Assembly: GCF_022803015.1 (NCBI RefSeq)
Contig: NZ_JAFKON010000010.1
Location: 62,001-126,000 of the forward strand
Direction: 5' to 3'
Length of the DNA: 64,000 bases
Source: Arthrobacter humicola
GTDB lineage: Bacteria > Actinomycetota > Actinomycetes > Actinomycetales > Micrococcaceae
Shown: one piece after another, positions 42,863 through 50,950 of the stretch
How the letters are laid out: each line of letters starts with the position of its first letter
Numbering within the stretch: the first letter of the stretch is position 1
The notes under the pieces: generated by a model
The model's input: the letters and a program-made list of their open reading frames with translations, nothing else
Told to the model about the DNA's origin: nothing
Database searches by the model: none
Translations under genes and position numbers: made by a program

Positions 42863-43618
42863 TTACCAGCGTGGCGGCTGACCCAGCAGCCCGCGCAGTG
42901 TGGCGGCGTTGCGGACGGCGTTGCCGCCGCCGTCGTTGTTGAAATACGCGTAGACGTCTTTGCCGCCGGCCTGCCACTCGCGGATCCGGTCCGCCCACCA
43001 GCGCAGGTCGTCATCGGAATAGGACCCGCCGTACAGGACGTCGTGGTCGGGGCCGTGCAGCCGGATATAGACGCACGCCGCGGTGGCGCGCAGGACGCAC
43101 GGTAGCCCGGCGCCGCTCATGATGCAGTAGGCCGCGCCGTGACGTTCCAGCAGGTCGTATACGGCGTCGTCGTCCCAGCTGGGGTGGCGAAACTCCACGC
43201 ACACGCGGATCCAGCCGGGCAGAGCCGACAGGAAGTAGTCCAGCCGGGCGTCGTCGCGCGCCAAACCCGGGGGCAGTTGGACGAGCAGCACGGCCCGCTT
43301 GTCGCCGAGTTCGTGCCAGCACCGGGTGATCCGGTCCGCCCAGACCTCGGGGGCGTAAAGCTTCTTGGCATGCGTCAGGCCGCGGGGCGCCTTGACGGAC
43401 AGGGCGAAACCGTCGGGCAGGCGGCGGCGCCAGCTGGCGAACGAGTCCTCTTTCGGCCAGCGGTAGAAGCTGGCATTCAATTCCACGGTGTCGAAGCGGG
43501 CCGCGTAATATGCCAGCCTGTCCCGGGCCGGCAGGCCCGGCGGATAGAGGACCCCGTCCCAGTGGTCATAGCTCCAGCCGGAAGTGCCGATCCGCACAGC
43601 GGCCACGTGCCCTGCCAT
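42863..43618 (-). CDS. DUF72 (YecE-like) protein
   Basis: 251 residues from ATG 43618 (GGAAGGGGC upstream); the frame runs on upstream through GC-rich repeats but that part is not credible. The DUF72 TIM-barrel pattern is clear: VRIGTSGWSYDHWDGVLYPP, RFDTVELNASFYRWPKEDSF, FALSVKAPRGLTHAKKLY, LLVQLPPGLARDDARLDYF and VYAYFNNDGGGNAVRNAATL. The family is widespread, and its reaction is not known with certainty. It is divergent from the GH15 gene. Confidence 0.88.
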   Translation of the reverse strand: MAGHVAAVRIGTSGWSYDHWDGVLYPPGLPARDRLAYYAARFDTVELNASFYRWPKEDSFASWRRRLPDGFALSVKAPRGLTHAKKLYAPEVWADRITRCWHELGDKRAVLLVQLPPGLARDDARLDYFLSALPGWIRVCVEFRHPSWDDDAVYDLLERHGAAYCIMSGAGLPCVLRATAACVYIRLHGPDHDVLYGGSYSDDDLRWWADRIREWQAGGKDVYAYFNNDGGGNAVRNAATLRGLLGQPPRW

Positions 43619-43620
43619 GC

Positions 43621-43690
43621 CCCTTCCCCTTCCGCCCTCCGCCGTGCGCCCTCCACCGTGCTCCCTCCACCGTGCTCCCTCCACCCTGCC
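43621..43690. repeat. Short tandem repeats between DUF72 and GH15 genes
   Basis: Variants of CTCCACCGTGCTCC recur with a 13-14 base period (GCGCCCTCCACCGT, GCTCCCTCCACCGT, GCTCCCTCCACCCT) after a C-T-rich run. The tract fills most of the gap between the two divergent genes and so overlaps their promoters. Confidence 0.7.
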
Positions 43691-43721
43691 GGGGCGACGG
43701 CCGTGTGGCACTGTAAGTGTC

Positions 43722-45509
43722 ATGGTACGCATCGAGGATTACGCAATGGTCGGCGATCTGCACACCGCTGCCCTGATCAGCACCGAAGGCTCCATCGACT
43801 GGCTGTGCCTGCCGCGCTTCGACTCGCCGGCCTGTTTCAGCGCCCTCCTCGATTCCCCCGCGGCCGGCCGGTGGCTCCTGGCGCCGGCGGGCGGCGGGGA
43901 ATGCACGCGCCGCCGCTACCGGAAGGGCACGCTGATCCTTGAAACCGAGTGGGATTTGCCCGAGGGCAAGGTCAGGATCATAGACTTCATGCCGCCCCGG
44001 GACGAGGTGGCGGATATCGTGCGGATCGTGGTCGGTGTCCGCGGCACGGTGCGGATGCGCGGCGAACTGGCTCTCCGGTTCGACTACGGCCATATTGTGC
44101 CGTGGGTCCGCCACGACGAGCTCGGGATCCACGCTGTCGCCGGGCCCGATGCCGCCTATCTGGTGACCGAGGCGCCGCTGCGCGGTGAGCGGATGCATAC
44201 CGTCAGCGACTTCACGGTCAAGGCCGGGGAGCGTGTGCCCTTCGTGCTGACCTGGAGCCCCAGCCACCTCCGCCGGCCGCGGTCGGTGAACCCGGAAACG
44301 GTCCTGGCGTCCACCGAGGAGTTCTGGCTTCGCTGGTCGGCGAAGTGCACGGTCACCGGGCGCTACCGCGACGCCGTCCAGCGCTCGCTGATCACGCTCA
44401 AGGCCCTGACGTTTGCCCCCACCGGCGGGATCGTGGCCGCCGTCACGACGTCGCTGCCGGAGGAGATCGGCGGCACCAGGAACTGGGACTACCGCTTCTG
44501 CTGGCTCCGCGACGCCACGCTCACGCTGCAGGCGCTGCTGGCCGCGGGCTACACGGAGGAGGCCGGCGCGTGGCGCGACTGGCTGCTCCGCGCCATCGCC
44601 GGGGACCCGGCGGATCTGCAGATCATGTACGGGCTCCACGGCGAACGCCGGATGCCGGAGCTCGAACTGCCGTGGCTGAAGGGCTACGAAAACTCCGCTC
44701 CGGTGCGGACCGGTAACGGTGCGGCCGGCCAGCTGCAGCTCGACGTCTGGGGCGAGGTCCTCGATTGCCTGTCCCTGACCCGGAACTCCCTGCTCAAACA
44801 CACCGACGACGCCTGGGACGTCCAGGTGGCCCTCATGGAACATCTGGAGACGGCCTGGCGCCAGCCGGACAACGGGCTGTGGGAAATGCGCGGCCCGCAA
44901 CGCCACTTCACGCACTCCAAGGTGATGGCCTGGGTGGCGGCGGACCGCATGGTCAAGGGCGTCCGGGACTTCGGCCTGACCGGCCCGGCGGACCGTTGGG
45001 AGGAGCTGCGTGACGCCATCCACGCCGAGGTCATGGCCAACGGGTTCGACGCCGACCGCAACACGTTCGTGCAGTCCTACGGGCGGCCGGAGCTGGATGC
45101 GAGCCTCCTGCTGCTGCCCCGGGTGGGGTTCCTCCCGCCGGATGATCCGCGCATCATCGGAACCATCGACGCGGTCCAGCGCGAGTTGACGCACGACGGC
45201 TTCCTGCGCCGCTACCTGCCGGCACAGAGCGATGACGGGCTGCCCGGCGAGGAGGGGGTGTTCCTGGCATGCTCCTTCTGGCTGGTCGAGGCCCTGATCG
45301 GGGCTGGCCGGCGCCACGAGGCCCGGGAGCTGTTCGAGCGCCTGCTGGCGCTGCGCAACGACGTCGGGCTCCTCAGCGAGGAGTGGGGCGTCGAGACCGG
45401 CCGGCAGCTGGGCAACACGCCGCAGGCCTTCAGCCACTTCGCCCTCGTCATGAGCGCGCTGGAACTGCATGAAGACGGCGTCCGCCGTAGCGACACCCCG
45501 CTTCCGTGA
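43722..45509 (+). CDS. Glycoside hydrolase family 15 (trehalase/glucoamylase-like)
   Basis: 595 residues from ATG 43722 (MVRIEDYAMVGDLHTAALIS). The N-terminal domain (to about residue 210) is the usual beta-sandwich with SIDWLCLPRFDSPACFSALL. The (alpha/alpha)6 barrel follows: GTRNWDYRFCWLRDATLTLQ (family signature), MYGLHGERRMPELELPWLKG, QLQLDVWGEVLDCL and EGVFLACSFWLVEALIGAGR. Actinobacterial members of this type include trehalases as well as glucoamylases; sequence alone does not decide. There is no signal peptide, so it acts in the cytoplasm, perhaps on stored or imported alpha-glucans or trehalose. Confidence 0.9.
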   Translation: MVRIEDYAMVGDLHTAALISTEGSIDWLCLPRFDSPACFSALLDSPAAGRWLLAPAGGGECTRRRYRKGTLILETEWDLPEGKVRIIDFMPPRDEVADIVRIVVGVRGTVRMRGELALRFDYGHIVPWVRHDELGIHAVAGPDAAYLVTEAPLRGERMHTVSDFTVKAGERVPFVLTWSPSHLRRPRSVNPETVLASTEEFWLRWSAKCTVTGRYRDAVQRSLITLKALTFAPTGGIVAAVTTSLPEEIGGTRNWDYRFCWLRDATLTLQALLAAGYTEEAGAWRDWLLRAIAGDPADLQIMYGLHGERRMPELELPWLKGYENSAPVRTGNGAAGQLQLDVWGEVLDCLSLTRNSLLKHTDDAWDVQVALMEHLETAWRQPDNGLWEMRGPQRHFTHSKVMAWVAADRMVKGVRDFGLTGPADRWEELRDAIHAEVMANGFDADRNTFVQSYGRPELDASLLLLPRVGFLPPDDPRIIGTIDAVQRELTHDGFLRRYLPAQSDDGLPGEEGVFLACSFWLVEALIGAGRRHEARELFERLLALRNDVGLLSEEWGVETGRQLGNTPQAFSHFALVMSALELHEDGVRRSDTPLP

Positions 45510-45520
45510 TCCGCGCCCGC

Positions 45521-45570
45521 GGCCCCTCAGTGGCCCCCGCGGCCCCTCAGTGGCCCCCGCGGCCCCGCCG
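45521..45570. repeat. 20-bp tandem repeat after the GH15 gene
   Basis: Two identical 20-base units (45521-45540 and 45541-45560, beginning GGCCCCTCAGTGG) and a truncated third unit lie just after the GH15 stop. They may form part of a terminator. Confidence 0.8.
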
Positions 45571-45683
45571 CGGCGACCGCCGACGGACGAAGAGCGGGAC
45601 CTTCAGCACTTTCCCCGCACCGTAAAATAAGTACACTTACTAATATCCCGGCGGGGGATACGAGGGAACTAGGAGTGTTGCAA

Positions 45684-45989
45684 ATGGCGGGATATTTTGA
45701 GCTCGTGGACGCGCCCGACGGCGGCTACCGCATTCGGATGATGGACGGGGCAGGGCAACTGATGGCAGTCTCAGTGACGTTTCCCACCAAGAAAGCCGCC
45801 GTTGCCGGCGTCGCCCAGGCAAGGGAAATCGCCGGAACCGGCCTGATCAGGGACCGCAGCGCCGATGGCCGGGCCGCCGTGCCCGGATCGTCCGCCCGGG
45901 TGATCAGGGGGCGGCGCGGCGGTGCCGGGCGCTCAAACTCCACCCTGGGGGGCTCGCTGGCGGGCAAGAGGGCGCAGGCCCGTACCTGA
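45684..45989 (+). CDS. DUF1508 (YegP-like) protein
   Basis: 101 residues from ATG 45684, set by AGGAG 8 bases upstream; a GTG at 45675 would sit within that ribosome-binding site. The DUF1508 module is GYFELVDAPDGGYRIRMMDG, LMAVSVTFPTKKAAVAGVAQ, REIAGTGLIRD. Family members are small, dimeric and of unknown function. The C-terminal 40 residues are basic and low in complexity (RRGGAGRSNS, GSLAGKRAQART). Upstream, TAAGT-AC-ACTTA (45628-45639) is a possible operator in an AT-rich patch. Confidence 0.85.
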   Translation: MAGYFELVDAPDGGYRIRMMDGAGQLMAVSVTFPTKKAAVAGVAQAREIAGTGLIRDRSADGRAAVPGSSARVIRGRRGGAGRSNSTLGGSLAGKRAQART

Positions 45990-46046
45990 CCTGATCATCG
46001 AGTAGGCCGTTTCCCCAGCCGGTTCGCCGCGCCGAACGGTTACAGT

Positions 46047-46370
46047 ATGGCCATGGAGCAGCGGGGGAATCGGAACTCCGGCCGTGCCCGCAAGAATCTG
46101 CTGGGCCGTGTGGCGGTGCCGCTCACTGCCGCGGCCATGCTCCTCGCCGGGCTGGCCCTTCTTGCCCGGCCGGGGACGCAGGAGGACTTTGGCTGGGTCG
46201 CGTATGCTCCGCTGGCCACGGGGCCGGTCGTGCTGCAGGGGCTCATGATCATGGGCCCGTGGATCTGGGCAGGGGTCGCGCTGATCAGCACCGGGTTGCT
46301 CCTGCTGGCGTTCTGGTCCGGCTACCGCACGGGCCGGCAGGCCCGGGACCGCGGCGACGACTCCCGCTAG
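46047..46370 (+). CDS. Small membrane protein (107 aa)
   Basis: Two hydrophobic helices: VAVPLTAAAMLLAGLALLA (about residues 22-40) and MGPWIWAGVALISTGLLLLAFW (about 69-90). They are separated by a short extracytoplasmic loop and flanked by basic ends (RNSGRARKN, RTGRQARDRG). I recognise no family. Actinobacterial genomes carry many such two-helix proteins. The start at 46047 has an in-frame ATG two codons later. Confidence 0.65.
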   Translation: MAMEQRGNRNSGRARKNLLGRVAVPLTAAAMLLAGLALLARPGTQEDFGWVAYAPLATGPVVLQGLMIMGPWIWAGVALISTGLLLLAFWSGYRTGRQARDRGDDSR

Positions 46371-46377
46371 GCGGCTG

Positions 46378-46516
46378 CCGCTCGGCCGTCCGCCCCGCAG
46401 CCGGGCTGAAGCGCCTCCCGCCGCTCGGCCGTCCGCCCCGCAGCCGGGCTAAAGCGCCTCCCGCCGCTCTGCCGTCCGCCCCGCAGCCGGGCTGACGCGC
46501 CTCCCGCCGCTCTGCC
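46378..46516. repeat. 43-bp tandem repeat array, about 3.2 copies
   Basis: Units start at 46378, 46421, 46464 and 46507, exactly 43 bases apart, each beginning CCGCTC(G/T)GCC and containing GCAGCCGGGCT. Three full copies and a truncated fourth are seen, with only a few substitutions between them. Reading frames through it on both strands are artefacts of GC content. Confidence 0.9.
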
Positions 46517-46625
46517 GCCGCCGCAGACAACACATTTCGCGGCAGTCCGGGCGCGAAACACTGCCGTGATGTGCCGTCTCGGCGGTACGCTGGCCGGGCA
46601 GCGCGTAACCGTCGAGGAGGACCTC

Positions 46626-47387
46626 ATGAGCCAGCACCACACCCCCGGAAGGGTCGCCGTCGTCACCGGAGCCGGTTCCGGCATCGGCCGCGCAGTGGCC
46701 AGGCTCATGCTGGCCGAGGGATACCGGGTGGTCCTGGCGGGGCGGCAGGAAGAAACGCTCCGCGAGACCGCGGCCGGCCACCGCCAGGCGCTCGCGGTCC
46801 CGTGCGATGTCACCGTCCCCGCCGACGTCGAACGGCTTTTCGCCGCCGCGCTGGGGCAGTGGGAGCGCGTGGACGTGCTCTTCAACAACGCCGGCGTGTT
46901 CGGCCCCGCCGCCGCGGTGGACGAGATCACCGTGGAGGACTGGGACGCGACCCTCGCCGTGAACCTCACAGGGTCCCTTCTCTGCGCCGCTGCCGCCGTC
47001 CGGGCCATGAAGGCCCAGTCGCCCCAGGGCGGGCGGATCATCAACAACGGTTCGGTCGCGGCGCATTCGCCGCGGCCGCGGACGGTGGCCTACACGGTGA
47101 CCAAGCACGCCATCACGGGGCTGACCAAAAGCATTGACCTGGACGGGCGGGGCTTCGGCATCAGCTGCGGACAAATCGATATCGGCAACGCGGCGACGGA
47201 GCTCATGGAGGAGATTGGCGTCGGTACCGGGGCGGCCCAGGCGGACGGCAGCCTGCGGGCCGAGCCGACCTTTGCGGTGCAGGATGCCGCCCGGGCCGTG
47301 CTGCTGATGGCCGGGATGCCGGCGTCGGCCAACGTGGGATCCCTCGTGGTGACAGCTGCGGGCATGCCGTTCATGGGGCGCGGCTAA
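46626..47387 (+). CDS. Short-chain dehydrogenase/reductase
   Basis: 253 residues from ATG 46626 after GAGGAGG. Classical SDR motifs: VVTGAGSGIGRAVARLM (TGxxxGIG), VLFNNAGVFGPAA (NNAG), IINNGSVAAHS (catalytic Ser) and YTVTKHAITGL (YxxxK). It should use NAD(P)H on an alcohol or ketone; the substrate is unknown. The gene is single, preceded by the 43-bp repeat array. Confidence 0.92.
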   Translation: MSQHHTPGRVAVVTGAGSGIGRAVARLMLAEGYRVVLAGRQEETLRETAAGHRQALAVPCDVTVPADVERLFAAALGQWERVDVLFNNAGVFGPAAAVDEITVEDWDATLAVNLTGSLLCAAAAVRAMKAQSPQGGRIINNGSVAAHSPRPRTVAYTVTKHAITGLTKSIDLDGRGFGISCGQIDIGNAATELMEEIGVGTGAAQADGSLRAEPTFAVQDAARAVLLMAGMPASANVGSLVVTAAGMPFMGRG

Positions 47388-47444
47388 GGCGCGGCTGGGG
47401 GCGCGGGCCCGGCTGGTGGGTCCTGCGGGACGCCGCCGGGGGAC

Positions 47445-47864
47445 CTAGAGGGGCAGGAGGGCGGACAGGTCCGCGCGCAGTCCCGAGGCGGCAACACGGC
47501 CGGCGGCGACGGCGTCGGCCCAGCTCAACCGTCCGCTGACCATCGCCAGCCAGGTGTCGGCGTCGCACTCGATGACGTTTGGCGGGGTGCCGCGCGTGTG
47601 CCGCGGGCCCTCGACACACTGGGTGACGCCGAATGGCGGGACGCGCACCTCCACGGAGTTCCCGGGCGCCCGCGCGGTGACTTCCTCCAGGCAGTAGCGC
47701 ACTGCCGTCGCGATCGTGGTGCGCGGGACGGCGCCGGGTCGTCCAGAGCCCGTGACTCCGGCGGCCGGCACGTTCGGGCCCGGTGCGGTCGCCGTGGCTT
47801 TCTGCCACGCGGCGAGGGCCGCGCGGCCCTCGTCCACAGCGATTCGACGGCGCGATACAGCCAC
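47445..47864 (-). CDS. Sterol-carrier family protein (SCP_3-like)
   Basis: 139 residues from GTG 47864. The start lies 13 bases after the asparaginase stop, and the ribosome-binding site GGAGACTCGGGAAA overlaps the gap. The N-terminal helix (VDEGRAALAAWQKA) leads into a basic SCP-like core: AVRYCLEEVTARAPGNSVEV, RVPPFGVTQCVEGPRHTRGT, PPNVIECDADTWLAMVSGRL and SWADAVAAGRVAASGLRADL. This matches the bacterial SCP orthologue family common in Micrococcaceae. Lipid binding is presumed from the fold. It is the second gene of an operon with the asparaginase. Confidence 0.82.
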   Translation of the reverse strand: MAVSRRRIAVDEGRAALAAWQKATATAPGPNVPAAGVTGSGRPGAVPRTTIATAVRYCLEEVTARAPGNSVEVRVPPFGVTQCVEGPRHTRGTPPNVIECDADTWLAMVSGRLSWADAVAAGRVAASGLRADLSALLPL

Positions 47865-47877
47865 TTTCCCGAGTCTC

Positions 47878-48894
47878 CTAGTCCAGCAGCGCTGCGACGG
47901 CCCGCCCGAGCCGGATCTTGCCCACCGGGCGTCCCCCGCCCAGTACCGGGTCCACCACCTTGTCCAGGACGCTGGACACTTCAGGGATTTCGACGGCACC
48001 GGAGGCCGCGAGGAGCGTCAGGCCTACCAGCGTAGTGGCCCGGATGTTGCCGTCGAGCATCTTGATGGCAACCGAGACGCCCTGGCGGGTGGCCATGACC
48101 AGGACGCCCTCGGCGCCGATCTTGGCCAGGATGCCGAGTTCGTCCATGACGATCGTGTTGGCCTGCCCGCGCCCCTGGACGGCCCACGGGTAGTCCAGCA
48201 TGGACGTGGCAATGGTGGCTGCCCGCGCGTTCGAGTTCTTGTCGCCCGGGGCCTTGGCCAGCTTCGAGTAGGCCCGGGCCAGGCCGATCAGGGAGACGGC
48301 GGCAACCGGCGCGCCGCAGCCGTCGATGCCCAGGTGGGTGATGCGTTCGCCGCAGTACTCCTCGATCACGGAGCGGATGCGCTGCTGCAGCGGGTGGTTG
48401 GGTTCGAGGTAGCTGTTCTTGTCCCAGCCGTTCTCCGTGCACGCCCAAAGGAACGCGGCGTGTTTGCCCGAACAGTTGAAGGCCAGCCGGGACTTGCCGC
48501 GCTCGGTCTGCACGAGCCAGTTCCGGGCCGTCTCATCCTGGGGCCAGTCGGCCGGGCACTGCAGCTGGTCTTCCTTGGCCCCGGCCGCCTTGAGCATGCC
48601 CTCGACCACGTCCATGTGGTCCAGGGATCCGACGTGGCTGCCGCACGCGATGGCCACCTGGGCGCCCCGCAGGGGCACGCCGGACTGCATCGAGGCCAGG
48701 GCCTGCAACGGTTTGAGCGTGGACCGGGCAAAGATCGGGGCGTTCACATCGCCGAGCTCGATCACTACCGTCCCGTCCGCGGCCAGCACCACGGCCGAGC
48801 CGATGTGGCGGGACTCCACGAAGCCGCTGCGTTCGATGACTGCCAGTTCGACGGCGGAGTCGACTGTGAATGTTGCATGCGGGTTCAAAGCCAT
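47878..48894 (-). CDS. Asparaginase (type II-like family of Rhizobium and actinobacteria)
   Basis: 338 residues. The sequence matches the asparaginase family unrelated to the E. coli enzymes: VELAVIERSGFVESRHIGSA, IFARSTLKPLQALASMQSG, IACGSHVGSLDHMDVVEGML, FNCSGKHAAFLWACTENGWD, HLGIDGCGAPVAAVSLIGLA and LVMATRQGVSVAIKMLDGNI. The conserved Ser-Lys pairs (STLK, SGKH) and the Cys in GIDGCGAP are all present. It should hydrolyse L-asparagine to aspartate and ammonia in the cytoplasm. The gene lies 36 bases downstream of the molybdoenzyme gene on the same strand. Confidence 0.88.
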   Translation of the reverse strand: MALNPHATFTVDSAVELAVIERSGFVESRHIGSAVVLAADGTVVIELGDVNAPIFARSTLKPLQALASMQSGVPLRGAQVAIACGSHVGSLDHMDVVEGMLKAAGAKEDQLQCPADWPQDETARNWLVQTERGKSRLAFNCSGKHAAFLWACTENGWDKNSYLEPNHPLQQRIRSVIEEYCGERITHLGIDGCGAPVAAVSLIGLARAYSKLAKAPGDKNSNARAATIATSMLDYPWAVQGRGQANTIVMDELGILAKIGAEGVLVMATRQGVSVAIKMLDGNIRATTLVGLTLLAASGAVEIPEVSSVLDKVVDPVLGGGRPVGKIRLGRAVAALLD

Positions 48895-48930
48895 GCTGCA
48901 AGTCTATGGTGCCCGGTGCTGATACCCCGG

Positions 48931-50520
48931 TTATTCCACGGTCACCATCACCGACTGCCAGCCGGAGGCGCCGTCCGGGACCGGATCCGCTCGCTTGTCC
49001 GTCTGGACCTCGCCCTTGCCGTCCGTGGCGCGCACCTTGATGTAGTGCGGGCCCGGCGTGGCATCCCAGTCCAGGGACCACTGCCGCCACGTGATGAGGG
49101 AGGCCTCGGCGGAGAGTACCGCCTCGGTCCAGGGCCCGCTGTCGATCTGCACCTCGACCTTGGTGATCCCGCGGGTCTGGGCCCACGCGGTGCCGCCGAT
49201 GGCGATCTTTCCGGCAGGGACCTTGGCGAAGGACTTGGGCACCTCGACCCGCGCCATGGTCTTGATCGGGCCGCGTTCGGACCAGCCGCGCTGGGTCCAG
49301 TACGCCTTGCTGTCCGCGAACCGGGTCACCTCCAGGTCCACCACCCACTTGGTTGCGGAGACGAAGCCATACAGGCCGGGAACCACCATCCGCACCGGGT
49401 AGCCGTGCTCGAGCGGGAGCGCCTCGCCGTTCATGCCGATCGCCAGCATCGCGTCGCGGTCGTCCTGGAGGACCTCCAGGGGCGTGGAGGCGCTGAAGCC
49501 GTCAGCCGAGGTGGAGAGCACCATGTCCGCGCCCTGTGTCGGGCGGGCCAGCTTCAGGGCGTCGCGGATGGGCATGCCCAGCCATTTGGCGTTGCCGGCC
49601 AGGTTGCCGCCGACCGGGTTGGACACGCAGGTCAGGGACACATGGGATTCGATGAGCTGGGCGTCGAGCAGGTCCTGGAAGGTAAGCCGGACCTCTTGTT
49701 CCACGAGGCCGTGGATGCGCAGTTCCCAGTCCTGGACGTTGATCTCCGGCACGCTCAGCGCCGTGTCGATCCGGTAGAAGTCCTTGTTCGGGGTCAGCCA
49801 CGGCGTGACGCCGGGCGCCTTGGACTGGACCCCGGCCGGGACCGCGGCGGCGGCCTTGGCGGGCGCGGGCAGCTGCAGCGACTCGCGGGCCGCGGCCACG
49901 TTGCTGCGGGCCGCGCTCAGCAGGCGGCCGCCGGTGGCGGCAACAGCCGAGGCGGCCGCGGTGATGCCGGCGGCGGCGAAGAACCCGCGCCGCGTGGTCG
50001 CCGGGCGCTCGGGTTCCTTCGCGGCGAGGTCGGCGGCCCGGTCCGGCCATTCCTGCATCCGCCACAGCCGGGTGATCAGGAGCCGCAGCACCACCAGCCC
50101 GGCGACGGTGCCGATCAGGGAGGGAATGGCATCGACCGGCTTGACGCTGGCCCGCGTCACCACGCTGCCGACGATCACGGCGCCCATCAGCACCACCCCG
50201 GCCACACCCAGGGCCCATTTCCGGTACGCCACGATGCCGAGCACGCACGCCAGGAGCAGGATCGTGACCGCCATGCCGACGAACAATGCGGCCTTGTCGT
50301 TGGTGCCGAACGTTTCAACGGCGAAGTTCTTCATCCACAGCGGCGTGAAGTCGATGAACGTCGATCCCAGCGCAATCAGGGGTGTCGCCCGTGTGGTGAA
50401 GAACGCCCCGATCAGTTCCGCGACGGACAGGACGACGGCGGCCGCAGCCACTCCGGCCACCGCGGCCAGGGCTGTGGCGCCGCGGGACCGCTTGCTGGGC
50501 TTCATGCTGGGTTTGTTCAT
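48931..50520 (-). CDS. Membrane-anchored molybdopterin-dependent oxidoreductase (sulfite oxidase family)
   Basis: 529 residues from ATG 50520 (MNKPSMKPSKRSR); an ATG three codons earlier is possible, and neither has a good ribosome-binding site. Five hydrophobic helices occupy residues 14-170. A twin-arginine-like TTRRGFFAAAGITAA follows near residue 180. The molybdenum domain then has YRIDTALSVPEINVQDWELR, SHVSLTCVSNPVGGN (the Mo-ligand Cys), GMPIRDALKLARP and HGYPVRMVVPGLYGFVSATK. The C-terminal dimerisation domain is Mo-co_dimer type (IAIGGTAWAQTRGITKVEVQ). The electron donor is unknown; many actinobacterial members are uncharacterised sulfite oxidase relatives. The open frame upstream through the repeats is not coding. 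Confidence 0.87.
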   Translation of the reverse strand: MNKPSMKPSKRSRGATALAAVAGVAAAAVVLSVAELIGAFFTTRATPLIALGSTFIDFTPLWMKNFAVETFGTNDKAALFVGMAVTILLLACVLGIVAYRKWALGVAGVVLMGAVIVGSVVTRASVKPVDAIPSLIGTVAGLVVLRLLITRLWRMQEWPDRAADLAAKEPERPATTRRGFFAAAGITAAASAVAATGGRLLSAARSNVAAARESLQLPAPAKAAAAVPAGVQSKAPGVTPWLTPNKDFYRIDTALSVPEINVQDWELRIHGLVEQEVRLTFQDLLDAQLIESHVSLTCVSNPVGGNLAGNAKWLGMPIRDALKLARPTQGADMVLSTSADGFSASTPLEVLQDDRDAMLAIGMNGEALPLEHGYPVRMVVPGLYGFVSATKWVVDLEVTRFADSKAYWTQRGWSERGPIKTMARVEVPKSFAKVPAGKIAIGGTAWAQTRGITKVEVQIDSGPWTEAVLSAEASLITWRQWSLDWDATPGPHYIKVRATDGKGEVQTDKRADPVPDGASGWQSVMVTVE

Positions 50521-50610
50521 ACATGCCATTCGTAGCCGTGCGCCCCGCGGATTGTCCGGCGCCGGGCTTGGCTCCGGCGCGTGGGCATGCCCTCCTGCCG
50601 GACCCTGGCG

Positions 50611-50790
50611 TGGACATGCCCCGCGGTCCCCGGGACATGTCCAGCCTTGGGGCCCGGGCGTGGGCATGTTCTCCGGCACCACGGGACATGTCCAGCCCTG
50701 GGGCCCGGGCGTGGGCATGATTTCCGGCACCACGGGACATGTCCAGCCCTGGGACCCGGGCATGGGCATGGTGGCATTGTGCCCATTGGA
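50611..50790. repeat. GGGACATGTCC palindrome array with hairpin, copy A
   Basis: In this 421-base gap between the molybdoenzyme and purD, a 51-base unit is repeated with GGGACATGTCCAG at 50632, 50683 and 50734. A diverged TGGACATGCCC lies at 50611. The array ends in ATGGGCATGGTGG followed by TGCCCATTGG (50762-50790), able to form a TGGGCA/TGCCCA hairpin. Core GGACATGTCC is a perfect 10-bp palindrome. The same motif set, in the same order, occurs at 59348-59489. No gene is seen in this gap. Confidence 0.9.
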
Positions 50791-50950
50791 CGTGGCCGGG
50801 ACTGGGCATATCCGCGGGTGGCCCCGGTGCCCGGCGCCGCCGAGCCGCGGATTGCCCGGTGCCCGCGAGGCGCCGCGGCGAAAATTGAGCATGTCCAGCG
50901 GCCGACACAGCTTAGGAGCCTTCGGGGTGCACCACGTACCCTTGGAGACT

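Noticed and set aside
46371..46516. CRISPR array
   Set aside because: The 43-bp units are contiguous without variable spacers and no cas genes are near; it is a tandem repeat.
50611..50790. CRISPR-like reading of the 51-bp repeats
   Set aside because: Sequence between palindromes is itself repeated, so there are no unique spacers.
49784..50950. In-frame extension upstream of purD
   Set aside because: It runs antisense to the molybdoenzyme and through repeats; purD has a canonical N-terminus at GTG 50951.
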